34,209 bases of DNA from an uncultured Flavobacteriales bacterium (GTDB taxonomy: Bacteria > Bacteroidota > Bacteroidia > Flavobacteriales_D > Parvicellaceae): the NCBI GenBank assembly GCA_913064955.1, contig CAJYBK010000005.1, forward strand, positions 1-34,209, given 5' to 3'. Position 1 is the first letter of the stretch. Every line of letters begins with the position of its first letter. The translations under genes were made by a program, and so were the position numbers. Below are positions 9,301 to 17,346 of the stretch, one piece after another. The notes under the pieces are model-generated. The model did not search any database and was not told the origin of the DNA. It worked only from the letters and a program-made list of their open reading frames with translations.

Positions 9301-12076
9301 TGAGGAAAACGATTCCTGTACGCATGTAAAATTTGGAAACGCTAATGGTTTTAACAATATAAAACCAGGAAAATATGATGTTTTTGCCATGTTAAAAGAC
9401 AGTACTTATGTGCTTTTGAAGGATTATTACATTCACGAAAATGGATATAATTATTTTCGATATGACCCATCCTACGTAAGGGAATATGACCAAAACGTTT
9501 TGACTTATTATGAAAACATAATAATCAGATTGAATAAGCCCGCAGTTAGAGAGTTTAATAACCCTCCGATGGAAATAAAAGGCTTTTCAACAAAAATATT
9601 AGCATCCAAAAAGAATGAAACAATGTTGAGTGGTTATATGCTTAACCATAAAGGAGAGCCAATGGACTACGTTACTCTTTACGCGGAAATTGCAGGATAT
9701 TTTAAAGGAGGAGGAATTACCAACTCAGAAGGTTATTTTGAGATTCGAGATATTCCTTCTGGTAATTATATGCTTAAATTATTCATGCAGAATAATGGGA
9801 ACTATACCATCTACAATGTTAAAGTAGTCAAAGGAAGAAACACTCAAATTATGATTGAACCTCAGATTTTATTTAAGTATGTAAATAGTATTTATTATGA
9901 TCAAGGGGAGATAATAGGAAATTACAATAGTTATGGCTCTGCACCAATGAGCGATTATTCTTCGGTTTCCTCAGCATCCATAGAAGAAGTAATGGTATCA
10001 TCTCAAAAACTGAGTGCATTCAGTATTAAAAGTAAAGAAATAGCCGCAATGCCTACCCGTGGAGCAGTGGACATTGCATCAACCATGCAGGTGCTTCCAG
10101 GGGTGGTGTCTGTTTCAGAGAAAACGAAACAAATTGGTAAAGATGCTATAGAAGCATTAAAGGTGGATGAAAACTCAAACCGAATACGAACCAACTTTAG
10201 AGATTATGGTTATTGGCAGCCTAATTTAGTAACAGGCAAAGATGGGAAGGTTCAGTTTTCTGTTCAATTCCCTGATAATATTACTCAATGGAAAACAATA
10301 GTCCCTGCTATGGATGGCCATAAAAACACAGGAATAGGTTTCGCGCAAACTAAGTCATTCAAACCTTTGAGCGCTAATCTAGGCCTGCCAAATTTCTTGG
10401 TACAGAATGATGTAGCAACCATTAATGGCAAAGTCTTGAACTACACGGAAGAAGCAATTGGTGTAAAAACATACTTTGACGTGAATGGAATCAGAAAATA
10501 TACAGCAGACCACAACCCTACAACATTCTCATTAGACAAGTTCAACCTAACTTATGATAGTGTTCAAGAAATAAAAGTAACTTTTGGACTAGACAAAGGG
10601 GATGGATACATTGATGGAGAGGAAAGAAAACTAAATGTATTGGTTAATGGCGTGAAAAGAACATCCTCACAATTATTAGAATTGAACAACGACACTTCAT
10701 TTGTGATAAAACCCGACACGTCATTAATAGGAAGAACGCTATTCATTACAAATGACCCATTTGATTTAATCAAAAGAGAACTAGATGAATTGAAAGCGTA
10801 CAACTACTTGTGCAATGAGCAGACTGCTTCGAAAGTGAAAGCATTGTTATTGGAAAAGAAATTCTTGACTAACCTAAATGAAGAGTTTAAAGACGAAAAA
10901 TTGATTAGGAAACTCATCAAGGATTTGGAAAAAAACCAAAATGATGATGGTTCTTGGGGGTGGTGGAATAAAAGCGCAGGAGATACTTGGATTACTTCTT
11001 ATATTACTGATGCTATGAATTTGGCTGTGGCCTCAGGATACAGAACTAAATCTCATATGAAGGGAGCTGCATTTTTAAAGTCACGATTAAACCAAATGAA
11101 TATAAGCGACAGGCTAGAGGCAATTAATTCGTTGGCGGCTATTCCGTATCCTATGGACTACAAAGTAGAAATAGATAAATTGTCCAAACTTAACCTAAGT
11201 TTACAAGATCATTTCCAATATTTAAAACTATTGCAAAGCCAAGATAGCGTTGTGAATATTGATACAATCAAAAACTCCTTCGAAGTGGCCAAGAAAGGCA
11301 TCTTTTGGGGAGAGCAATTATTCAATGTAAAAGTGAATACTATGCAAACATCATTGTTAGCGTATCAAGTTTTGAAAAAAGCAGGTGGAAATGAAGACTT
11401 ATTAAAGAAAGTGAGAACCTACTTTTTGAATAATAAGCCCAACACCAAAAACACCATTGAACAAGCTAATATGCTGCAAGAGTTTATGGAAGATATGTTG
11501 GTAGAAAGCAACTTGCAAGCAGCACTAACGCCTGAGATTAAAATCAATAACTCTATTGCTGGAACAAATTACCCAATGGAGTTGAAGTTTAAACCAAATC
11601 AGGAAATCAAGTTTGAAAAAACTGGTGCATCTGTGAACGTGTATACATTTGAACATAAAATAGAGCGCACACCAACCTGTAGTGATTCATTATTTAAAGT
11701 AACCACTAAGTTTATGGAGAAAGGGAAAGAAGTAACTTATTTGACTTCCGGTGAACCTGTAACGATGGAGGTAGAGGTGATAGTAAGAAAATCATCGCAA
11801 TATGTGCTAATGGAAATTCCTATTCCTGCTTCTTGTAGTTACGGTGGTAACTTGCCACAAACGAATGTCTATGAAGAGTATAGAAAAAAATATGACCACA
11901 TGACGGCCATTGCTTGCAGAAACCTGTCCGCTGGCAGACACAAATTTTACATTCAGTTGATTCCAAGGTTTGAAGGAAGTTATTCTGTGCTTCCTGCTTC
12001 TATTGGATTGATGTACTACCCAGATGTGACATATTACGCACCAAGCAAAACGGTAAAGGTGGCAGCTAAAAAGTAA
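6359..12076 (+). CDS. alpha-2-macroglobulin family protein with embedded carboxypeptidase-regulatory-like and TonB-plug-like segments
   Basis: Signal peptide MKSILTLIISLFIISSLSAQN; MG domains; RTNFRDYGYWQPNLVTGKDGKVQFSVQFPDNITQWKTIVPAMDG (A2M domain); CNEQTASKVKALLLEKKFL (thioester region); C-terminal receptor-binding-like domain. Confidence 0.9.
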   Translation: MKSILTLIISLFIISSLSAQNITDNKLYGLTYKIYQLDSTQARVLYAQKRVTDTVDLFTNLHSVQYADSIFDKTKLPKGHYLIVKAVGTNVNYETYESEYFQIRTYGYNGEAWIYISDYKGNILKEAVFTIKGERYNYRDDCNCYPVPDLKGNGWAKIAFEDQYTYINIDGYKAPKDIYKNTKNKYKNKVFSTTRILPGYIAFNQPKYHLDDTVKTKAFLVKENGKPWKRKVKFKVYDTQDGNKLAFSKLLSPVTEGAFVYDFPIPDTFDIDRSYKVQYTTKKGKLLKYDHFKVEDYQLGNTTYTASQQKNTYYIGEKPTLILEGKDANGLPLLDGRAEIKVTFNSLKEHYRDTLFVDNDWYKSFYETKVLLDVSGATYVEIPDSIFPLGNCSYKVSVKMNNSENEPKYFNFNFVYDAIAEHYDLHLDGDTIKAEYFYNSVLTKECKGTLQTYYNNTLIEEKEISFPHYEKLNYESTHYVLKDQLGKQIGKLTSPNRINSLVYPIGRRTHDSIQISFHNEISLPISWQIYKGKKKVAGGRGVELNYAVNDESLESYYIIYTYRWQDKDFFLEKGFHIKEKQLNVEVDQPETVFPGSIVPITVAVTNYKNEPMQDVNLTAWSVNMKFGNIPSPNLPYFGLNHHTILRPFNVNYGRFYVQETTPIKDKHIALLDLYDTPYYRFIYNETGVDQEYDSINSDWSEFTPYVYTNGQIEKVFTVYVNDEPIYIDDPNIYQVLSFKKKPGKYDIKVRTRDHIYKIKNVELKKSMKTFVCLNSDSALQNKDVEYIKLDSIPFMMPEEDMLMSKMLVVNLPRNGDIYLEQDSLVIKVPRNLAARYYDQDFGAYQYFGPFKKGKINITDPYTDTTYSFKFEPGYLYSFTKDTSYVSQTIVYPNPLKSFYPNTYTGHWFFQTRSFIVPKVKVPVVDPKIDFKKKVKQEISRKPRMHPLLKTRYHQGNYNQHSCHFTVYNQSGKSVVWTGIFSEENDSCTHVKFGNANGFNNIKPGKYDVFAMLKDSTYVLLKDYYIHENGYNYFRYDPSYVREYDQNVLTYYENIIIRLNKPAVREFNNPPMEIKGFSTKILASKKNETMLSGYMLNHKGEPMDYVTLYAEIAGYFKGGGITNSEGYFEIRDIPSGNYMLKLFMQNNGNYTIYNVKVVKGRNTQIMIEPQILFKYVNSIYYDQGEIIGNYNSYGSAPMSDYSSVSSASIEEVMVSSQKLSAFSIKSKEIAAMPTRGAVDIASTMQVLPGVVSVSEKTKQIGKDAIEALKVDENSNRIRTNFRDYGYWQPNLVTGKDGKVQFSVQFPDNITQWKTIVPAMDGHKNTGIGFAQTKSFKPLSANLGLPNFLVQNDVATINGKVLNYTEEAIGVKTYFDVNGIRKYTADHNPTTFSLDKFNLTYDSVQEIKVTFGLDKGDGYIDGEERKLNVLVNGVKRTSSQLLELNNDTSFVIKPDTSLIGRTLFITNDPFDLIKRELDELKAYNYLCNEQTASKVKALLLEKKFLTNLNEEFKDEKLIRKLIKDLEKNQNDDGSWGWWNKSAGDTWITSYITDAMNLAVASGYRTKSHMKGAAFLKSRLNQMNISDRLEAINSLAAIPYPMDYKVEIDKLSKLNLSLQDHFQYLKLLQSQDSVVNIDTIKNSFEVAKKGIFWGEQLFNVKVNTMQTSLLAYQVLKKAGGNEDLLKKVRTYFLNNKPNTKNTIEQANMLQEFMEDMLVESNLQAALTPEIKINNSIAGTNYPMELKFKPNQEIKFEKTGASVNVYTFEHKIERTPTCSDSLFKVTTKFMEKGKEVTYLTSGEPVTMEVEVIVRKSSQYVLMEIPIPASCSYGGNLPQTNVYEEYRKKYDHMTAIACRNLSAGRHKFYIQLIPRFEGSYSVLPASIGLMYYPDVTYYAPSKTVKVAAKK

Positions 12077-12131
12077 TTCATTAACTTTACCTTGCTTGAA
12101 TTGCCACCTGCATCATCAAACTTGGTACAAC

Positions 12132-12689
12132 ATGAATGAAAATTATCACCCCGAAGAGTGGAAAAAAATTGAGTTTTCTGATAACATTTCCGAACATGAG
12201 CAATACTTAATTTCTACTTACGGTAGGGTGAAAAGCCTTAAAATAAATAAGGTGACAGGTATTTTGTATAAAACATCACCTACCAACAATTATAAAAGAA
12301 TCTCGGTTGTTCAAAAAAGCGGTAAAAGGACTGCTAGATGCGTTCATAAATTGGTAGCGGAGGCATTCGTAGAAAAAACAGATACAGACCAAAAGTTTGT
12401 AATTCATTTGGATTACGACAAATTAAATAACAATGTTTGGAACTTAGCTTGGGCTACGCAAGAGCAGAAAGTAGCTCACAATAATAAAGACCCTAAGCAC
12501 AAAGACCCCAATTACCGAGTTAAAAACTCAAAATTGAGTGAGGGAAAAGTGAGAATGATTAAGAAAAAACTCCTTGATCCAAATAGAAAAACAAGACTAA
12601 AAATGTTAGCCAAACAATTTGGTGTTTCAGAAATGCAATTGCACCGAATTAAGACTGGAGAGAACTGGAGTCATGTGACAATTGATTAA
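12132..12689 (+). CDS. NUMOD4/HNH homing-endonuclease-like protein with C-terminal HTH
   Basis: EEWKKIEFSD...YLISTYGRVKSLK (NUMOD4-like), CVHKLVAEAFV...VIHLDYDKLNNNVWNLAWATQEQ (HNH-like), LAKQFGVSEMQLHRIKTGENWSHV (HTH-like). The listed ORF starts at TTG 12096; ATG at 12132 is more likely. Confidence 0.85.
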   Translation: MNENYHPEEWKKIEFSDNISEHEQYLISTYGRVKSLKINKVTGILYKTSPTNNYKRISVVQKSGKRTARCVHKLVAEAFVEKTDTDQKFVIHLDYDKLNNNVWNLAWATQEQKVAHNNKDPKHKDPNYRVKNSKLSEGKVRMIKKKLLDPNRKTRLKMLAKQFGVSEMQLHRIKTGENWSHVTID

Positions 12690-12843
12690 AAATGAAATTT
12701 TATTTCAAAAACAATTCATATAGATTTATTAAGTTTCGATTACCACCTTATATTTTGACTTTCGTCTAAAAACCGAAACATTAAATTAATTTTTTCGTAA
12801 ATTGCACAATAGATTACTAGTTTACGTAAAATAATCAGAACAA

Positions 12844-14934
12844 ATGGCAACTGCAGCACCCGCAAAAAAGAAGACAATTTCTAAAGTTGAAAAACAAGTA
12901 TTAATTGATGCTTTTAGATTGATGTCCACTGCTAAATCTTTGACAGAATTGTACGAAGAGAACAAAGCAATCACAGCAAAATATGTTCATGCTACCTCTA
13001 GAGGGCATGAAGCAATTCAGTTGGCCATGGGAATGCAATTATTACCACAAGATTTTGTGGCGCCATATTACCGTGATGACAGTATTTTATTGGGAATAGG
13101 AATTACACCTTTTGAATTGATGCTACAGGTATTGGCCAAAAGAAGTGATATTTTCTCAGGAGGTAGAACGTATTATTCTCATCCAAGTTTGAATAGAGCG
13201 GATATGCCAAAAATTCCTCATCAGAGTTCTGCTACTGGAATGCAAGCGATACCTACTACAGGTGTAGCAATGGGTGTTCAGTTTAGAGAAAACGAAGGCT
13301 TAGATAAAGAGATTAAAGACAAACCAGTGGTGGTTTGTTCATTAGGTGATGCATCTTGTACAGAAGGAGAAGTTTCTGAGGCTTTTCAAATGGCTTGTTT
13401 GAAGCAGTTACCAATGATTTTCTTGGTTCAAGATAATGAGTGGGATATTTCTGCCAGTGCAGATGAAATAAGAGCACAAGATATTACTCATTTTGCCAAA
13501 GGTTTTAATGGGCTAGAAGTTAGAACTATCAATGGTAGTGACTTTACAGAATGTTATGAAACGGTTCAAGAAGTAATTGAAACGATTAGAAAAGAAAGAA
13601 GACCATTTTTGATTCACGCTAAAGTTCCATTGTTAAATCACCATACATCTGGTGTGAGAATGGAATGGTACAGAGATGATTTAGAGGAGGCAAAATCTAG
13701 AGATCCTTACCCTGTATTAGTAGAGCAATTGCTTAATGCAGGCGTTACACAAAAAGAAATGGACACAATAGTTGCAGACGCCAAAACATTGGTAGAAGCA
13801 GATTATCAAAGAGCATTAAAAGAAGAAGATCCAAGACCAGAGGATTTACTAGATCATATTTTTGCACCTACACCTATCATAGAAGAAGTTGGAGAAAGAG
13901 CGCCAGCAGGCAAGGAAGCAACTGTTATGGTTGATTCTGCATTATTTGCCATCAGAGAGTTGATGACCAAGCATCCTGAATGTTTATTGTATGGACAAGA
14001 TGTAGGAATTAGACTTGGCGGTGTATTTAGAGAAGCGGCTACATTGGCACAAACTTTTGGAACGAATAGAGTTTTCAATACTCCTATTCAAGAGGCATTT
14101 ATCATTGGAAGTACAGTTGGAATGTCGGCAGTTGGTTTGAAACCAATCGTTGAGGTTCAATTTGCAGATTACATTTGGCCTGGCTTGAATCAATTATTTA
14201 CAGAAGTAAGTAGATCTTGTTATTTATCCAATGGTAAATGGCCTGTTAGCATGATATTAAGAGTACCTATTGGAGCATATGGTTCTGGAGGCCCGTATCA
14301 TTCATCTAGTGTAGAATCAGTGGTTACAAACATCAGAGGAGTAAAGGTGGCTTACCCAAGTACCGGAGCAGATTTGAAAGGTTTGATGAAATCGGCTTAT
14401 TATGATCCAAACCCAATTGTGATTTTTGAACACAAAGGTTTGTACTGGAGTAAAATGAAAGGTACAGAAGGTGCTAGAACTATAGAACCAGATGAAGATT
14501 ATGTGATTCCTTTTGGAAAAGCACGTATGGTGCTCGAAGCAGATGCTGCCAAAGTAGAAAGTGGCGACTCTATTGCTATTATTACTTATGGCATGGGCGT
14601 TTATTGGTCATTAGAAGCAGAGAAACAATTCCCTGGTCAAGTAGAAATCATAGATTTGAGAACATTAAACCCAATTGATGAAGAAGCAATGTACACTGCT
14701 GCTAGAAAGCACAACAAAGTAATCATCGTGACGGAAGAGTCTGTTGAAGCAAGTTTCTCACTAGGTTTAATGGCTAGGATACAAAAGACATGTTTCAAAT
14801 CATTGGACGCACCTGTTGAGATTGTTGGCTCTGTAGATACACCTGCTATTCCGCTTAACTCTATCTTAGAACACACGCTATTGCCTAACGCAGAGAAAGT
14901 GGCTAAGAAGATAGGGGAGATTTTAGTGTATTAA
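12844..14934 (+). CDS. fused alpha/beta E1 component of a 2-oxoacid (probably branched-chain) dehydrogenase, thiamine-pyrophosphate dependent
   Basis: N-terminal half E1 alpha-like (TSRGHEAIQLAMGMQL...YYRDDSILLGIG...SLGDASCTEGEVSEAFQMA); C-terminal half E1 beta-like (LYGQDVGIRLGGVFREAATLAQTFGTNRVFNTPIQEAFIIGSTVGMSAVGLKPIVEVQFADY). Confidence 0.92.
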   Translation: MATAAPAKKKTISKVEKQVLIDAFRLMSTAKSLTELYEENKAITAKYVHATSRGHEAIQLAMGMQLLPQDFVAPYYRDDSILLGIGITPFELMLQVLAKRSDIFSGGRTYYSHPSLNRADMPKIPHQSSATGMQAIPTTGVAMGVQFRENEGLDKEIKDKPVVVCSLGDASCTEGEVSEAFQMACLKQLPMIFLVQDNEWDISASADEIRAQDITHFAKGFNGLEVRTINGSDFTECYETVQEVIETIRKERRPFLIHAKVPLLNHHTSGVRMEWYRDDLEEAKSRDPYPVLVEQLLNAGVTQKEMDTIVADAKTLVEADYQRALKEEDPRPEDLLDHIFAPTPIIEEVGERAPAGKEATVMVDSALFAIRELMTKHPECLLYGQDVGIRLGGVFREAATLAQTFGTNRVFNTPIQEAFIIGSTVGMSAVGLKPIVEVQFADYIWPGLNQLFTEVSRSCYLSNGKWPVSMILRVPIGAYGSGGPYHSSSVESVVTNIRGVKVAYPSTGADLKGLMKSAYYDPNPIVIFEHKGLYWSKMKGTEGARTIEPDEDYVIPFGKARMVLEADAAKVESGDSIAIITYGMGVYWSLEAEKQFPGQVEIIDLRTLNPIDEEAMYTAARKHNKVIIVTEESVEASFSLGLMARIQKTCFKSLDAPVEIVGSVDTPAIPLNSILEHTLLPNAEKVAKKIGEILVY

Positions 14935-15017
14935 TCAAGTTTCATAATTAGAACATTCGCAAATTATAGTATTTACTTATTTATAGTTAATTTTACAAAA
15001 AAATAAATCAAACCAAT

Positions 15018-15434
15018 ATGAAAAACGTATCAATTATTTTAATCTTAGCCGTTTTATTAAGCGGAATTACTTTTTCTTCATGTGGCAAATATGAGGAAGG
15101 ACCAGGGTTTACTCTTTTACCAAAAAAATCAAGACTACAGCAAAAATGGAGACCAATTGAAAGCGTAAGTTCTTCCGGAGTCGTTACTACTATTGACAGT
15201 GATGGTTCGTACATTGAATTTGTTAAAGGTGGTGACTTTAAAGCTTATGACGGAACATTTGATGTTGGTTTCTCAGGAACTTGGGAGTTCAACGATGATA
15301 AAACAGGAGTAAAAACAACATTTGAGGTATTTGGTACTTCAACTACTTCAGAATCGAAAATTGTAAAATTAAAAATTAACAGTTTAGGATTAGAGGATGA
15401 AGATGGAGATAAAACGTATTACGAATATTTCTAA
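15018..15434 (+). CDS. small putative lipoprotein, lipocalin-like
   Basis: Lipobox-like N-terminus (ILAVLLSGITFSSC); beta-rich sequence with a lipocalin-like layout (LQQKWRPIES...YIEFVKGGDFKAYDG...GTWEFNDDKTGV). Confidence 0.65.
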   Translation: MKNVSIILILAVLLSGITFSSCGKYEEGPGFTLLPKKSRLQQKWRPIESVSSSGVVTTIDSDGSYIEFVKGGDFKAYDGTFDVGFSGTWEFNDDKTGVKTTFEVFGTSTTSESKIVKLKINSLGLEDEDGDKTYYEYF

Positions 15435-15453
15435 AATATTTGTTTGTTGAATT

Positions 15454-15486
15454 AAAAAGGCTCTAAGTAATCTTAGGGCCTTTTTT
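15454..15486 (+). terminator. intrinsic terminator
   Basis: AAAAAGGCTCTAAG-TAAT-CTTAGGGCCTTTTTT hairpin (one G-T pair) plus T run. Confidence 0.85.
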
Positions 15487-15511
15487 GTTTAAGAAGTTGT
15501 TTAATTTAACC

Positions 15512-15964
15512 TTACTTATATCGATTCAATGCTTTCCTCGTCTGCTTATTCAATTTCTTTTTAAAAAAGGTGGTTCCTCCAATCAATTTACCGTTTAGAC
15601 CTAGTGCTTGACCAGCCCAATCACGAAGATTGAAATGATCGATATGCTGAGTAATGAGGCCGTCTTTTAGTAAAAATTTTGCACTAACACTGTTTTGCAC
15701 TTTTTTACCTGTTCTGAGGAAGGTATATTTCGCTTCCCAGTATGCAGACCCTTCGTTCTCACTACATGAAATTTTGCTATAGGTTAATTCTAAATCTTTG
15801 CCCTGTTCGCAAAGCATCTTCCACATTTTTCTTGCGTCATCTCCTATTAGTTGGCCAAATGCTGGGTCCTCAAAAATCACATCCTGATGATAACATGCTT
15901 GCATGGTTTGCCAATCTTTTTTGGCAAATGCCGTGTAGAAGAGTTCAATTACGTTGTTTTCCAT
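15512..15964 (-). CDS. nuclear transport factor 2 / SnoaL-like family protein
   Basis: VIELFYTAFAKKDWQTMQACYHQDVIFEDPAFGQLIGDDARKMWKMLC... is typical of SnoaL-like domains. Begins 3 nt after the M28 peptidase stop. Confidence 0.8.
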   Translation of the reverse strand: MENNVIELFYTAFAKKDWQTMQACYHQDVIFEDPAFGQLIGDDARKMWKMLCEQGKDLELTYSKISCSENEGSAYWEAKYTFLRTGKKVQNSVSAKFLLKDGLITQHIDHFNLRDWAGQALGLNGKLIGGTTFFKKKLNKQTRKALNRYK

Positions 15965-15967
15965 ACT

Positions 15968-17218
15968 TTAGAGTTTTTTTAAGAAATCCATCAACAATTT
16001 TGCTAAATCGTCAAATTCATTCAAGGGCAATGTTTCCGCTTTATCATAAATATCATGATAATAGGAAACCCCGCCCATGGTATAAATAAAGATACTTGGA
16101 ACACCTGCTTCAGAGAAGAAATAGTGGTCACTATTGGCCGCTTTTCCTCTTACCTTTACTTTATTAAGATATCCTTTTTTAACATTGATTTTACTCAATT
16201 TTTTAAATTCCTTTTTATGCACTGCACCATTCACGACAGTGATGCCTTCTTCACCTGTGCCTAAGATATCTAGGTTGATCAAGAAGTCAATATCATTTAA
16301 AGGAAACATAGGGTGTTCGACATAAAACCTGGAACCTAATATTCCTACTTCTTCTGCTGAAAAGGACATAAACACTAAATTACAAGGAGGTTGATGTTCG
16401 GAGTAATACTTAGCAAGATATAGCATCATAGCTGTTCCACTTGCATTATCATTGGCGCCTGGAAAATAAGCGTCATTTCCCATTCTACCCAAGTGATCGT
16501 AATGAGCACTGATGACAATTGTTTTTTTCTTGCACTTCCCTTCTATTTTTCCTACTACATTGTTGGTGGTAAGGTTGTTTAGAAACTTTGTTTCTACGTT
16601 GATTGATATTCTACTATCCTTTTTTAATTCCTTGGAAAATACCGAATCACGCAACTCTATAATTGGATGATTGAATGAGGTTCTGCCCACGGTCCAGGTA
16701 AACTTGCTATTAGTCAAGCATATTACTGGTGCTAATTGCGCTCCTTTATATTTCCAATCTCTATACATCTGATTAGTATCAATGTCCTTGGATTCAGGGT
16801 CGACTAATACAATTACTTTACCTTCTCTTGATTCATTGCCAAATTCAAAATTAAAAAAGTCTTTGTCTGATTGTATAAAGACTGGTGAAAACTCACCCTT
16901 TGCTGAACCAGAATTGGCGTCAAAAATAAAGTCTTTACCAATTTCTAACTTTTTATTATTCAAAGAAACTGATGCAACTCCAGGAAGAGTGTTAACTGAG
17001 ATAGGAAATGGTTGAAAATATTCTTTTTCGACAGGTTTTAAGCCATATTCAACAAACTTTGAACGAACAAATTCAGCGGCTTTTAGATGGCCATCATTTA
17101 CATAACCTCTTCCATCATATTTTTCAGAACATAATTCTTTTGTGATTTCTAAACCAAACTCCTGCTGCGCATGAGGGAATAGACAAAAAAGAAGAAGAAT
17201 AGCACTTAGTTTATACAT
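15968..17218 (-). CDS. secreted M28 family metallopeptidase
   Basis: VISAHYDHLG...YFPGANDNASGTAMMLYLAKYY...NLVFMSFSAEEVGILGSRFYVEHP...SDHYFFSEAGVPSIFIY: M28 zinc-ligand motifs. Start placed at the internal ATG (MYKLSAILLLFCLFPHAQ) rather than 17281. Confidence 0.92.
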   Translation of the reverse strand: MYKLSAILLLFCLFPHAQQEFGLEITKELCSEKYDGRGYVNDGHLKAAEFVRSKFVEYGLKPVEKEYFQPFPISVNTLPGVASVSLNNKKLEIGKDFIFDANSGSAKGEFSPVFIQSDKDFFNFEFGNESREGKVIVLVDPESKDIDTNQMYRDWKYKGAQLAPVICLTNSKFTWTVGRTSFNHPIIELRDSVFSKELKKDSRISINVETKFLNNLTTNNVVGKIEGKCKKKTIVISAHYDHLGRMGNDAYFPGANDNASGTAMMLYLAKYYSEHQPPCNLVFMSFSAEEVGILGSRFYVEHPMFPLNDIDFLINLDILGTGEEGITVVNGAVHKKEFKKLSKINVKKGYLNKVKVRGKAANSDHYFFSEAGVPSIFIYTMGGVSYYHDIYDKAETLPLNEFDDLAKLLMDFLKKL

Positions 17219-17346
17219 CGCTTTAAAGAATAGTTGTAAAATTAGACTTTTTTGGCAAAATACTTGCCTTAAAGTCACCACAGAAGCCTTTTCTTCTTTT
17301 ATCAGACACTAAACATCACCTAAAAACAGTTACATTTATAATTATA

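Noticed and set aside
12690-12843. Possible inverted repeat (GTTTCG ... CGAAAC) upstream of the E1 gene
   Set aside because: Arms only 6 bp with a loop of ~40 nt; not distinguishable from chance in AT-rich sequence.
13854-14193. Two overlapping minus-strand ORFs inside the E1 fusion gene
   Set aside because: Antisense to a highly conserved enzyme; mutually overlapping in different frames.
15742-16089. 115-aa plus-strand ORF opposite the SnoaL/M28 genes
   Set aside because: Antisense to two well-supported genes; low-complexity, non-family-like translation; likely chance.
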